The notes under the pieces were generated by a model. That model did not search any database, was not told the DNA's origin, and saw only the letters and a program-made list of their open reading frames with translations. From positions 2,356,001-2,420,000 of the forward strand of contig NZ_AP024109.1 of NCBI RefSeq assembly GCF_016591715.1: a DNA stretch of 64,000 nucleotides, in the 5' to 3' direction. Within the stretch, counting starts at the first letter, position 1. Each line of letters starts with the position of its first letter. Below, piece after piece: positions 16,197 through 24,802 of the stretch. A program made the translations under genes and the position numbers. Source of the stretch: Mesorhizobium sp. J8 (GTDB lineage: Bacteria > Pseudomonadota > Alphaproteobacteria > Rhizobiales > Rhizobiaceae).

Positions 16197-16230
16197 AAGC
16201 CCTCTCGGCGCGTAGCTTCCGGTCTCCTCG

Positions 16231-16623
16231 TCAAATGACCGCTATCGCGTCGACCTCTATCAGGTAGCCCGGGGACATGATTGCCACGCCGACGATCACA
16301 TTCGCCGGCTTGTGATCTCCAAACAACGAAATCTGCGCGTCCTCGATGATCGGAACGTGCTCATCGCGGTCGTAGTCGACGATGTAGACCGTGATCTTGC
16401 AGACTTGGTCAGGCCGGGCACCGGCAGCGCTGAGCGCCCTGCCGAGATTGGCGAATGCCAGGCGCACCTGCGCGGCAAAATCACCATGCCCGACGAGCTT
16501 GCCGCTTATGTCTTCCGGCTGCTGACCCGAGATGAACACCAGCTTGGATCCCGTCGCGACGACCACCTGCGTATACATCTCCGGAACCGGCAGATCCGCC
16601 GGATTGATGAGTTCGAGCGACAT
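16231..16623 (-). CDS. RidA family protein (reactive imine deaminase type)
   Basis: RidA-type proteins hydrolyse reactive enamine/imine intermediates made by pyridoxal-phosphate enzymes. The 130-residue sequence has VFISGQQPEDISGKLVG, QVRLAFANLGRALSAAG and the C-terminal IEVDAIAVI, the standard trimeric-barrel segments. The usual arginine that binds the substrate carboxylate (in the R-[NQ]-x-V context) is not obvious, so it may belong to a less well-defined Rid subgroup. ATG 16623 has the ribosome site AGGAG 7 bases upstream; the frame extends further but without such support. It lies downstream of a LysR gene on the same strand. Confidence 0.85.
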   Translation of the reverse strand: MSLELINPADLPVPEMYTQVVVATGSKLVFISGQQPEDISGKLVGHGDFAAQVRLAFANLGRALSAAGARPDQVCKITVYIVDYDRDEHVPIIEDAQISLFGDHKPANVIVGVAIMSPGYLIEVDAIAVI

Positions 16624-16706
16624 CAAAGATCTCCTGTTACTGCGTTTGACTGAAAGCAAGGCGGGCAACGACGGTAGTGAGGGCTCCGCCGCTGTGATTC
16701 CCTGAA

Positions 16707-17636
16707 TTAGTCCGTTGATGACTGGGTGCCGAGCGCCGGTGAGTTGACCGCGCGCACGCATTCCTCGACCAGCCATTCCCGGAACGCGCCCACGACATCG
16801 CGTCTTGCGCTGCGTTCGGGGATCGTCAGGCAATAGGGTTGGCGCAGTTCCAGGGATTGCGCGGCAGCAAGCACCAGTCTGCCATCCTCCAGCGCCCGGG
16901 CGCAATAGATGCCTTGCGCCAGCGCCACGCCCAGCCCCGAAATGGCGAGGTCGAGCGCCGCCCGCGATGAGTTGGCCGACAGGCCGCGCTGCGCGGTCCG
17001 GCCGGGCTCGATGCCGGCCGCCTCGAACCAGTTGCGCCAGGTTGGAAAGGAAGCGCCGGTCGGTCCCCAGTCGGTGTGGATCAGCGGCATGCCGACAAGG
17101 CCGTCGGATCCCGTCGCTCCGGCCAGCGTCGGCGCGCAGACGGGATAGACGGCGTCCCTGACGATCTCCTCGGTCGGATGTTCCCGATAGTGCGGACCGT
17201 AGGAGAGGCGGATGTCTATCAATTCATGATCGAACGGCACCGGATCGTCGTCGCCTCTCAGCGATATGTCGGCGGCGCCATGCGATGCGACGAAGCCGGC
17301 GAGCCGCTCCGAAAGCCAGCCCATCGCCATGGAAGGTGGCACCGAAATGACGAGCCTCGGCCGGAACGCGCCGCCGCCGACATCACGCGCGACGCTGCCG
17401 ATTTCCCGGAAGGCCATGCTGAGCCTCGGCAGCATCTCCACCCCGGCCTCGGTCAGCACCGCGCGCCGGTTGACCCGGTGGAACAGCTTTCGCCCCATCT
17501 GTTCCTCGACGGTGCGGATAAGCTGGCTGACGGCGGCAGGCGAAATCGACAGCTCCTCCGCCGCGGCGGCAAAGCTGCCCGTGCGCGCCGCCGCTTCGAA
17601 GGCCTGAAGTCCGCGCAAGGAGGGAAGAGCGACCAT
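16707..17636 (-). CDS. LysR-type regulator (GcvA-like)
   Basis: The 309-residue protein starts MVALPSLRGLQAFEAAARTG and has the winged helix-turn-helix SFAAAAEELSISPAAVSQLIRTVEEQMG followed by FHRVNRRAVLTEAG. The LRGLQAFEAAAR start and the effector-domain end are typical of GcvA-like members. The effector domain covers about residues 92-300. It is divergent from a fatty acid desaturase gene 84 bases away, and a perfect LTTR-type inverted repeat lies between them, so the desaturase is a likely target. The inducer is unknown. Confidence 0.92.
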   Translation of the reverse strand: MVALPSLRGLQAFEAAARTGSFAAAAEELSISPAAVSQLIRTVEEQMGRKLFHRVNRRAVLTEAGVEMLPRLSMAFREIGSVARDVGGGAFRPRLVISVPPSMAMGWLSERLAGFVASHGAADISLRGDDDPVPFDHELIDIRLSYGPHYREHPTEEIVRDAVYPVCAPTLAGATGSDGLVGMPLIHTDWGPTGASFPTWRNWFEAAGIEPGRTAQRGLSANSSRAALDLAISGLGVALAQGIYCARALEDGRLVLAAAQSLELRQPYCLTIPERSARRDVVGAFREWLVEECVRAVNSPALGTQSSTD

Positions 17637-17647
17637 GGCAATCCAAA

Positions 17648-17666
17648 AGATAAGCTTACCTTATCT
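17648..17666. promoter_or_regulatory. LTTR-type operator between lysR and the desaturase
   Basis: AGATAAG (17648-17654) and CTTATCT (17660-17666) form a perfect 7-bp inverted repeat with a 5-base spacer. It contains T-N11-A (T at 17651, A at 17663), the classical LysR recognition pattern. It starts 11 bases upstream of the lysR ATG, suited to autorepression and divergent control. Confidence 0.65.
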
Positions 17667-17720
17667 GTTTCGCAGAAATCCTCGTTTTTCGAAAGGTTTC
17701 TTTCTGGGTACCATGGCTGC

Positions 17721-18638
17721 ATGAACGCAATCGATCATCACGAAACCGTAGACCATCGCCAGGTGATAGCCTCGCTGACCAACGAGGAGCGCGGCCGGCT
17801 GACCGGTAAATCCGATGGGCCGGGCCTTCTCCAGTTCGCGCTCCATCTCGGCGCGATCGTCGTCCTTGGTGCGCTGATCGCGGCACGAGTGCCGTTCTGG
17901 CCGGTCCTGATGCTGCCGCAGGGCGTCCTGATCGTCTTCCTGTTCACCTTGCTGCACGAGACCGTGCACAGGACGGCGTTCGAAACACAGTGGCTGAACG
18001 ATGCGATTGCGCGCTTCTGCAGCCTCATGATCGCGCTGCCGGCCGACTGGTTCCGCTACTTCCACTTCGCCCATCACCGCTTCACCCAGGATCCCGAAAA
18101 CGATCCGGAACTCGCCTTCCCAAAGCCCGAGACGATGCGGCAATATATCGTCCACGTCTCCGGCCTGCCGGTATGGTGGGGCCATTTCAAGACGCTCTAC
18201 TCCAATGCAATGGGGCGCTGCCGCGACAGTTACGTGCCGCCGAAGGGTCTGCCGAAAGTGAAGGCCGAGGCGCGGGCGATGATCGCCTTCTATGTCGTCC
18301 TGCTGGCGCTCGCGGTCTGGTTCAAGGCGTCGGTGCTGCTCACTGTCTGGATCGTGCCGGCGCTGCTCGGCCAGCCGTTCCTGAGGCTTTATCTGCTGGC
18401 CGAGCACGGCCGCTGTCCCTTCGTCGCCAACATGCTGGAGAACACCCGCACGACGCTGACCAACTGGTTCGTGCGCAAGCTCGCCTGGAATATGCCTTAT
18501 CATGCCGAGCACCACGCTTATCCCGGCGTGCCGTTCCACCGGCTGCCTGAATTCCACCGGCTGATCGAGCGGCATCTCAAAGTGATCGAGCCCGGCTATG
18601 TGAGCTTCCACGAGAAATATGTCGGGGCGCTACGCTGA
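17721..18638 (+). CDS. fatty acid desaturase family membrane protein
   Basis: The 305-residue integral membrane protein has the three histidine boxes of a di-iron desaturase/hydroxylase: HETVH (residues about 83-87), HFAHH near 115, and HAEHHAYPG near 260. Four membrane segments separate them in the usual pattern. The family inserts double bonds or hydroxyls into acyl chains or carotenoid/sphingoid-like lipids; the substrate is not evident. ATG 17721 follows the divergent control region shared with the LysR gene, which suggests regulated expression. It converges with the GGDEF-EAL gene 12 bases away. Confidence 0.88.
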   Translation: MNAIDHHETVDHRQVIASLTNEERGRLTGKSDGPGLLQFALHLGAIVVLGALIAARVPFWPVLMLPQGVLIVFLFTLLHETVHRTAFETQWLNDAIARFCSLMIALPADWFRYFHFAHHRFTQDPENDPELAFPKPETMRQYIVHVSGLPVWWGHFKTLYSNAMGRCRDSYVPPKGLPKVKAEARAMIAFYVVLLALAVWFKASVLLTVWIVPALLGQPFLRLYLLAEHGRCPFVANMLENTRTTLTNWFVRKLAWNMPYHAEHHAYPGVPFHRLPEFHRLIERHLKVIEPGYVSFHEKYVGALR

Positions 18639-18650
18639 CGGAGCGCCTGC

Positions 18651-20798
18651 TCAGCCCGACTGGCGCTGCAGCGCCTGCGAATGCAGCAGCCGGCCGATGT
18701 CGGACGCCTTGCTCGGCACGCCGATCAGGTAGCCTTGCGCCTCGCCGCAACCGGCCTTGCGCAGCATGTCGAGCTGCGCTTCGGTCTCGACGCCCTCCGC
18801 GGTGACGGTGATGCCGAGCTCGGCGCCGAGGCCGATCACCGTGCGCACGATCGCTGCCGTGTCTCGCCTGTCGAGGTCGCGGATGAAGGAACGGTCGATC
18901 TTGATCTTGTCGACGGGGAAGCGCCGGAGGTAGCCGAGCGAAGAATAGCCGGTGCCGAAATCGTCGAGCGCGATGCGCACGCCAAGGCCGCGCAATTGGC
19001 TCAGCGTCTTCAGCACCGCGTCGCTTTCGTCCATCATCACCGTTTCGGTGATTTCGAGCTCCAGGCGGTTGGCGGGCAGCCCGGAAAAGGCGAGCGCCGA
19101 GATCACGCTGCGGGCGAAGCCGCCGCTTTTGATCTGCGCGGCCGAGACATTGACGGCCATGCGCATGTCACGAGGCCAATTGGCGGCGACGTTGCACGCC
19201 TTGCGCAGCGCCCAGTCGCCGAGTTGCACGATCAATCCGGTCTCCTCGGCGGCGGGGATGAAGTTTTCCGGCGATACCAGGCCGCGCGACGGCGAGCGCC
19301 AGCGCATCAGGGCTTCCGCGCCGACGATTTTGCCGGAGCCGATGTCGAGGATCGGTTGGAAATCCAGCTCGAATTCGCGCTTGGAAAGTGCTGCTTCGAG
19401 ATCGGCCTCGAGCGCCCGGCGCTCCCGCATCAGCGCATCCATGCCCGGCTCGAAGAAGCGATAGACGTTGCGGCCTTCGCTCTTGCCCCGGTAGAGCGCC
19501 ATGTCGGCATTGGTCAGCAGCGTGTCGGCGTCGCGTCCGTCGCCAGGATAGACCGCGATGCCGAGGCTCACGCCCACATGCATTTCGCGCCCCTTGTCGC
19601 GATAGGGCTTGCCGACGATCTCGACGATGCGCTTGGCGAGCTTTTCGGCGTCGGCGGCGCTCTTGATGCCCGATTGGATGATGGCGAACTCGTCGCCGCC
19701 GAAGCGCGCCACCACGTCCTTGCTGCCGCGCACTGCATGCTGCAGCCGCTTGGCGACGCATTTCAGCAGCCAGTCTCCGGCCGGGTGGCCGAACGTGTCG
19801 TTGACGGCCTTGAAGCGGTCGAGGTCGAGCGAGAGGATCGCCAAGGGCTTGGCATTGGCCTCGCCAAGCGCCTGATCCAGCTTTTCGCGAAACATCGAGC
19901 GGTTGGGCAGATTGGTCAGCGTGTCGTGATGCGCAAGATGCGTCATGCGCTCTTCGACACGGCGCCGTTCGGTCACGTCCTCGAAGGTGGCAACCCAGCC
20001 GCCGCCGGCGAGCGGACGGCGCGAGACAAACAGCGTGCGGCCATCGACGAGTTCGCGATAGCTCGAGCGCGACTGGCCAGCCTCCAGGGCCGCCTTCGTC
20101 TTCCCCACCTCGATGTCGACTTCGACGGGCATGAAGATGCCGAGAGCAACGAGTTTCGCCAGCATCTGACCGTGCGTCATGCCGAGCGGGAAATCCGCGG
20201 CCTTCGCGTTGCACAGCTCGAGGAAGCGCTGGTTGCGCACGATCAGACGGCCCTCGGCGCTGTACATCAGCAGGCCTTGCGACATGTTGGCCAAGGCAGC
20301 GTCGAAGCGGCGGTATTGCTCTTTCAGTTCGGCTTCAGCGCGCCGCTGCTCCGTCACATCCTCGTAGATTGACACCCAGCCGCCGACGGCGATCGGCCGG
20401 TGCGAAATGACGATGATGCGTCCGTCCGACAGGATTTCCTCATAGGTCGAAGGCTTGGCGCCGTCGATATAGGGCTTGCGGATGGCATAAAGCTCGCCGG
20501 CGCTCTGCGAAGCGATGCCGATGTCGACGCTGTGCTGCAGGATGTCGAAGAAGGGAATGCCTGGCTTCACCACTTTGGCGTCCAGGCGGAAGATGTCGAT
20601 GTAGTTGCGGTTGCAGATAATCATCCGCTCGTCAGCGTCGAACATGCACAGCCCATGCGACATGTTCTCGACAGCCGCCGCGAAGCGCTCGTTCTGGGCC
20701 CGTAATTCTTCCGCGATCCGCCGTGCCGGACCAATAGCGGCCGTTCTTCGCTTGCCGGCGGTGGAGGCCGTCTTGACATGAGCGCCGGGCATGAGCAC
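18651..20798 (-). CDS. PAS-PAS-GGDEF-EAL cyclic-di-GMP enzyme
   Basis: The 715-residue protein has two PAS-like sensor domains with the repeated phrases NMSHGLCMFDADERMIICNR and NMSQGLLMYSAEGRLIVRNQ (about 40-150 and 165-275), a GGDEF domain with intact ARFGGDEFAI, and an EAL domain with GAEALMRW, DDFGTGYSS and AEGVET. Both catalytic motifs look intact, so it could make and break cyclic-di-GMP. The inhibitory RxxD site before GGDEF is altered to RGSKD, one residue too long. No signal peptide or membrane helix is seen, so the sensor part is cytoplasmic (heme, flavin or ligand unknown). Confidence 0.93.
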   Translation of the reverse strand: MLMPGAHVKTASTAGKRRTAAIGPARRIAEELRAQNERFAAAVENMSHGLCMFDADERMIICNRNYIDIFRLDAKVVKPGIPFFDILQHSVDIGIASQSAGELYAIRKPYIDGAKPSTYEEILSDGRIIVISHRPIAVGGWVSIYEDVTEQRRAEAELKEQYRRFDAALANMSQGLLMYSAEGRLIVRNQRFLELCNAKAADFPLGMTHGQMLAKLVALGIFMPVEVDIEVGKTKAALEAGQSRSSYRELVDGRTLFVSRRPLAGGGWVATFEDVTERRRVEERMTHLAHHDTLTNLPNRSMFREKLDQALGEANAKPLAILSLDLDRFKAVNDTFGHPAGDWLLKCVAKRLQHAVRGSKDVVARFGGDEFAIIQSGIKSAADAEKLAKRIVEIVGKPYRDKGREMHVGVSLGIAVYPGDGRDADTLLTNADMALYRGKSEGRNVYRFFEPGMDALMRERRALEADLEAALSKREFELDFQPILDIGSGKIVGAEALMRWRSPSRGLVSPENFIPAAEETGLIVQLGDWALRKACNVAANWPRDMRMAVNVSAAQIKSGGFARSVISALAFSGLPANRLELEITETVMMDESDAVLKTLSQLRGLGVRIALDDFGTGYSSLGYLRRFPVDKIKIDRSFIRDLDRRDTAAIVRTVIGLGAELGITVTAEGVETEAQLDMLRKAGCGEAQGYLIGVPSKASDIGRLLHSQALQRQSG

Positions 20799-20855
20799 GC
20801 CTTCGGACCGTGACCGAACGCAATACTGTCCCGGTAGCCGGTTAATTTAGCGTTC

Positions 20856-21494
20856 TTATGGGACTGAATTTACCACAAGTGAAGACTGGCGCTTGGCCTC
20901 CAGCGCCTTGAACCGCTTCAGAAAAGCCGTTTGCGCCCAGGTCACGGATTTTGGCGTGAAGTCGAAGCGGTCGGCGGAGAAGCCGCGCGGCCGGCCGAAG
21001 TATTCGGTCGCCTCCGCCGTCGAGAAGCCGGCCAGCAGCGTCGCCTCGTAATAGGCGGCGATCTGGTCGGCGCGCTTGATGTCCTTGCGCAGGGCCGCAT
21101 TAAGCTCCGCCGGCAGAGAGAAACGCAGATGGATGGCGCGTTGCAGGCGCAATTCGCAGTCCTTGTAGGAGCCGCCCATCACCGATTTGAACGGGGAGAT
21201 CATGTCGCCGATGACATATTCGGGTGCATCGTGCAGCAGTGCCGCGAGCCGCGCCTCGGCCGTGGCCTCGGGCGCCAATTCGCCGTAAAGCGCTTCGACC
21301 AGCAGCGAATGCTGCGCGACGGAGAAGGCGTGATCGCCGCGGGTCTGGCCGTTCCAGCGCGCCACGCGGGCAAGGCCGTGCGCGATGTCGGCAATCTCGA
21401 TGTCGAGCGGCGAAGGGTCGAGCAGGTCGAGCCGCCGCCCCGAAAGCATGCGTTGCCAGGCGCGCGGCGGCGCCCCGGCGCGATCGGCCGCCAT
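20856..21494 (-). CDS. HD domain hydrolase (YfbR-like)
   Basis: The 212-residue protein contains a metal-dependent HD phosphohydrolase core: RGDHAFSVAQHSLLVEAL supplies the first His, LLHDAPEYVIGDMISPFK gives the HD pair and the conserved Glu, and DIKRADQIAAYYEA gives the final Asp. The HDAPE arrangement is like YfbR-type 5'-deoxynucleotidases, which trim dNMPs, but substrate is inferred. Its ATG shares a base with the ygfZ stop, so it is cotranscribed with ygfZ. Confidence 0.85.
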   Translation of the reverse strand: MAADRAGAPPRAWQRMLSGRRLDLLDPSPLDIEIADIAHGLARVARWNGQTRGDHAFSVAQHSLLVEALYGELAPEATAEARLAALLHDAPEYVIGDMISPFKSVMGGSYKDCELRLQRAIHLRFSLPAELNAALRKDIKRADQIAAYYEATLLAGFSTAEATEYFGRPRGFSADRFDFTPKSVTWAQTAFLKRFKALEAKRQSSLVVNSVP

Positions 21495-22357
21495 CAGGCC
21501 TCCTCCGCGCTGACCGCTTCCTGCGGGAAGGAGAATTTCGCCCAGGCGGGTATGGCTAGTGTCACAGGAACGTCGCCGGCCATGATGGTTTCACCGGCAT
21601 CGACTGCCGTCTTGACGCGGTCGATGCGGGCGATCGCAAGACCGGTTCGGCCGCTGACAGTTCCGAGCACGCCTACCGGCCGGCCGGCAACGGTGATCTC
21701 GATACCGGTCGCGGGCAGGGGGCTATCGGCCGACGCAATCAGGACACGGCGCCGCGCGGTGCCGCGATGCTGCATGCGTGAGACCACTTCCTGGCCGATA
21801 TAGCAGCCCTTCTTGAAGCCGACGCCGCCGGTCTCGTCGAGCAGCACGTCATGTGGGAAGGCGTCGCCAAGCTGGTAGTCGGAGCCGCTTTCTGCAATGC
21901 CGTAGCCAATGCGCATGTTCAGCCAGCCATTCGGGTCGCCACCGTCCCGCGCCTCGCCGCCATAAATGCGCCTAACCGCGATATCTTGGAACCGCGTGTC
22001 GACAAGCGCGCTTGAATCGGAAAGTGAGGCGGTTGAATCATCACCCCACGCGACAGTGACAAGCACCTGATCCTGCTTAGCAATCTCGGCCTTCGCCCTT
22101 AGCCGGTAAAGCATCAGCCGGCGCACGAAATCGTCGACGATCTCGGCCCGGCATTCCAACTGGAAGCCGCTGTCGCCGGCGCGCGAGATCAGGAAATCGA
22201 ACAGGATCTTGCCCTGGGGCGAAAGCAGCGCACCGGGCTTTGCCTCGCCGGGCTTCAGCGTATCGAGGTCGGTCGTGAGGATGTTCTGCAGGAAGTGCTC
22301 GGCATCGGGGCCTGACACGGAAACGAGCGCGCGGTCTTTGATGCGGGCAAATGGCAT
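21494..22357 (-). CDS. ygfZ: folate-binding protein YgfZ (iron-sulfur cluster repair)
   Basis: YgfZ is a GcvT-like tetrahydrofolate-binding protein that helps maintain certain Fe-S enzymes. The 287-residue product shows the diagnostic KGCYIGQEVVSR motif, with the family Cys, near residue 195, and the N-terminal VSVSGPDAEHFLQNILTTDL typical of the family. I chose ATG 22357 because homology-like sequence begins at MPFARIKDRAL; an ATG at 22396 would add 13 residues. It is divergent from pyrC, 84 bases away, and translationally linked to the HD hydrolase. Confidence 0.92.
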   Translation of the reverse strand: MPFARIKDRALVSVSGPDAEHFLQNILTTDLDTLKPGEAKPGALLSPQGKILFDFLISRAGDSGFQLECRAEIVDDFVRRLMLYRLRAKAEIAKQDQVLVTVAWGDDSTASLSDSSALVDTRFQDIAVRRIYGGEARDGGDPNGWLNMRIGYGIAESGSDYQLGDAFPHDVLLDETGGVGFKKGCYIGQEVVSRMQHRGTARRRVLIASADSPLPATGIEITVAGRPVGVLGTVSGRTGLAIARIDRVKTAVDAGETIMAGDVPVTLAIPAWAKFSFPQEAVSAEEA

Positions 22358-22441
22358 GAGCGTAAATCGGCCTGATCTTGCAAAACGTTTGGCCATTACG
22401 TAAGCCGGCCACACTCCCCCCGCAAGAGATTGGACCTGTCC

Positions 22442-23773
22442 ATGGCAACCACCTTCGACCTCATCCTGACAGGCGGCACCGTGGTCAACCATGACGGCGA
22501 GGGTCGGCGCGACGTCGGCGTGAAGGGCGGACGCATCGCACGGATCGGCGATCTCAGCCAGGCTTCGGCCGGCGAAACCATCGACTGCACCGGCCTGCAC
22601 ATCCTGCCGGGCGTCGTCGACAGCCAGGTGCATTTCCGCGAGCCGGGGCTGGAGCACAAGGAGGACCTGGAGACGGGTTCTCGCGCGGCGGTACTGGGCG
22701 GCGTCACCGCCGTTTTCGAGATGCCGAACACCAATCCTTTGACCACCAGCGAGGCCGCGCTTGCCGACAAGGTGCGGCGAGCCACGAACCGCATGCATTG
22801 CGACTTCGCCTTCTGGGTCGGCGGCACGCGCGACAATGCTCGCGATGTCGGCGAACTGGAACGGTTGCCGGGAGCGGCCGGCATCAAAGTGTTCATGGGC
22901 TCGTCCACCGGCGACCTTCTGGTTGAGGACAACGAAGGCGTCGCGTCGATCCTGCGCAACACCCGCCGCCGCTCCGCCTTCCACTCCGAGGACGAATTCC
23001 GCCTGCGCGAACGTCTCGGCGAGCGTGTCGAAGGCGATCCGTCGTCGCATCCCGTCTGGCGCGACGAGGTCGCGGCGCTGCGCTGCACGGAGCGCCTGGT
23101 GCGCATCGCCAGGCAGACGCGTGCGCGCATCCATGTGCTGCACATCTCGACGGCCGAGGAGATCGTCTTCCTCGAACAGCACAAGGACGTCGCGACTTGT
23201 GAGGCCACGCCGCATCATCTGACGCTGACGGCGGACGACTATGCCAGGCTTGGCACGCTGCTCCAGATGAACCCGCCGGTCCGCGCCGCCCGCCACCGCG
23301 ACGGCGTCTGGCATGGCATTGGGCAAGGAATCGTCGATGTTCTTGGTTCCGACCATGCGCCGCACACGCTGGCCGAGAAGGCGAAGACCTATCCGGCCTC
23401 GCCGTCCGGCATGACGGGCGTTCAGACGCTGGTGCCGATCATGCTCGACCATGTGAATGCCGGGCGGCTCACCCTGCAGCGCTTCGTCGACCTTTCCAGC
23501 CACGGTCCGCAGCGCATCTTCGGCATGGCCAGGAAAGGCCGCATCGCCGCCGGCTACGATGCTGACTTCACGGTCGTCGACCTGAAGCGGCGCGAGACCA
23601 TCACCAACGCCCAGGCCGGTTCCAAGGCCGGCTGGACGCCCTATGACGGCAAGCAAGTGACGGGCTGGCCGGTCGGCACCATCGTGCGCGGCGCGCGCGT
23701 CATGTGGGAAGGCGAGATCGTGACGCCGGGCCAGGGCAGGGCAGTCGAGTTTTCCGAGGCGCCGCCGGTTTAA
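22442..23773 (+). CDS. pyrC: dihydroorotase
   Basis: Dihydroorotase closes carbamoyl-aspartate to dihydroorotate in pyrimidine synthesis. The 443-residue amidohydrolase has the family start VDSQVHFREPG, the HSEDEF and HVLHIST metal-ligand segments, EATPHHL and the catalytic LGSDHAPH with Asp. In the first motif Gln replaces the first His of the usual HxH pair; I recall other annotated dihydroorotases with QVHFREPG, so activity is still likely. GIKVFMGSSTG supplies the position of the bridging lysine. ATG 22442 is chosen; a TTG 12 bases upstream is possible. Confidence 0.88.
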   Translation: MATTFDLILTGGTVVNHDGEGRRDVGVKGGRIARIGDLSQASAGETIDCTGLHILPGVVDSQVHFREPGLEHKEDLETGSRAAVLGGVTAVFEMPNTNPLTTSEAALADKVRRATNRMHCDFAFWVGGTRDNARDVGELERLPGAAGIKVFMGSSTGDLLVEDNEGVASILRNTRRRSAFHSEDEFRLRERLGERVEGDPSSHPVWRDEVAALRCTERLVRIARQTRARIHVLHISTAEEIVFLEQHKDVATCEATPHHLTLTADDYARLGTLLQMNPPVRAARHRDGVWHGIGQGIVDVLGSDHAPHTLAEKAKTYPASPSGMTGVQTLVPIMLDHVNAGRLTLQRFVDLSSHGPQRIFGMARKGRIAAGYDADFTVVDLKRRETITNAQAGSKAGWTPYDGKQVTGWPVGTIVRGARVMWEGEIVTPGQGRAVEFSEAPPV

Positions 23774-23778
23774 AGCGC

Positions 23779-24570
23779 TCAATCCCCGGCGACGAAGAAC
23801 AGCCACTGTCCCGTCGGCGTGATGCCGACGCGGTAGAAGATGTAGGCGCCGAACTGCTTCATGTCGTCATAGTCGCTGGCCGTGACCAGCTTGAACAATT
23901 CGACGCGCTGCCTGGGATCGAGCTTGTCGAGCGGCAGCGCGAAGAAATACGGCCAGACATAGAGCTCCTGCGGCGTGCCGGTGTCGACATGCACATAGCC
24001 GGCCGAAAGCACCTCTTCCAGGATGGCGAGGATCTCCTGGCCGTCGCCGTCGCCCGAGAGGCCCTTGAGGAAGGTGACAGGGTCGCCGTCGATGTCGCCC
24101 AGCGACAGTTGCGTCATGGAATCGCCCTTGCCGATCAGCGGCCTCAGCTTCTCGATGTCGCCGCTTTTGCAGGCCTCGATGATCAGCCCATGCATGCGCT
24201 TGACCGGTTCGGGAAGCGTGTTGAGGTCGTAGACGACCGCGGGCGGCGGTGCGTCCGGATCGGCGCGCGGGCTGGTGATGCCGCCATTGGCCGGCGGCGT
24301 TTCCGGTTCCTGCTTGTCCGTGTCGTCGGCCGGCTGGCCGCCGTCCACGGGTTTGGTGCCGGGCGCCTCCGGCACCGGCACGGTGGCGCCGGGTGTGGCG
24401 CTGTCGCTATTGGCGGGCGGGACGACCGGGGAGGGCAGGTCCTCGCGCTGGATCTCGCTCAGCGCGTAGGAAGGCGTGCTGGCGAGGCAGAGCGGCAGCG
24501 CCAGGCAGGAAGCGGCGATCAGGATGCTGAGGGCCTGCCCGCGCGGCCGGCCTGACATCGAAAATCTCAC
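23779..24570 (-). CDS. secreted hypothetical protein with proline-rich linker
   Basis: I do not recognise a named family. The 263-residue product has a signal peptide (hydrophobic run ALSILIAASCLALPLCLAS, cleavage probably after SYALS), a Pro/Ala/Thr linker of about 80 residues, and a folded C-terminal domain of about 140 residues with MHGLIIEACKSGDIEKLRPLIGKG and a final GQWLFFVAGD. I chose GTG 24570 because GGAGAGG lies just upstream; ATG at 24585 would include that site in the coding region. It converges with pyrC with 5 bases between ends. An envelope role is likely. Confidence 0.7.
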   Translation of the reverse strand: MRFSMSGRPRGQALSILIAASCLALPLCLASTPSYALSEIQREDLPSPVVPPANSDSATPGATVPVPEAPGTKPVDGGQPADDTDKQEPETPPANGGITSPRADPDAPPPAVVYDLNTLPEPVKRMHGLIIEACKSGDIEKLRPLIGKGDSMTQLSLGDIDGDPVTFLKGLSGDGDGQEILAILEEVLSAGYVHVDTGTPQELYVWPYFFALPLDKLDPRQRVELFKLVTASDYDDMKQFGAYIFYRVGITPTGQWLFFVAGD

Positions 24571-24699
24571 CGCATGCCTCTCCATTGTTATCCGGCCTGA
24601 TCCGAGCAGCGCTCTGAGCAATCAAGAGCACGGGCATGATGCCCAAACGGCGCGCGCCCGTCAAAAGTCACTCTCAAAAAGTCGCTATCGAAAAGGGAG

Positions 24700-24752
24700 C
24701 TAGAGCAATTCCAGGAAAAGTGTGAGCGGTTTTCCGCCCGGAATTGCGTAAA
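24700..24752. repeat. short palindromic intergenic repeat, copy 1 (rhizobial RIME-like)
   Basis: GCAATTCC (24705-24712) and GGAATTGC (24740-24747) are inverted around a core AGGAAAAGTGTGAGCGG. A diverged copy lies at 28194-28239. I recall repeats of this form scattered in rhizobial genomes; the exact family name should be checked. Confidence 0.7.
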
Positions 24753-24763
24753 AACAAGGAGAT

Positions 24764-24802
24764 AGAGCATTTCGCCGTTTCCGTGAAACGGTGAAATGCT
24801 CT
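24764..24802. repeat. long hairpin next to the IS481 insertion site
   Basis: Two 18-base arms starting AGAGCATTTC and ending GAAATGCTCT pair with a single G-T mismatch around the loop CGT. The hairpin runs into the CTAG that was duplicated by the IS481 element. It could be part of the preceding repeat or the 3' end signal of the small gene that used to end here. Confidence 0.65.

Noticed and set aside
17076..17720. A 215-codon upstream extension of the desaturase frame
   Set aside because: It runs antisense through the LysR gene and through the operator; the desaturase family begins at ATG 17721.
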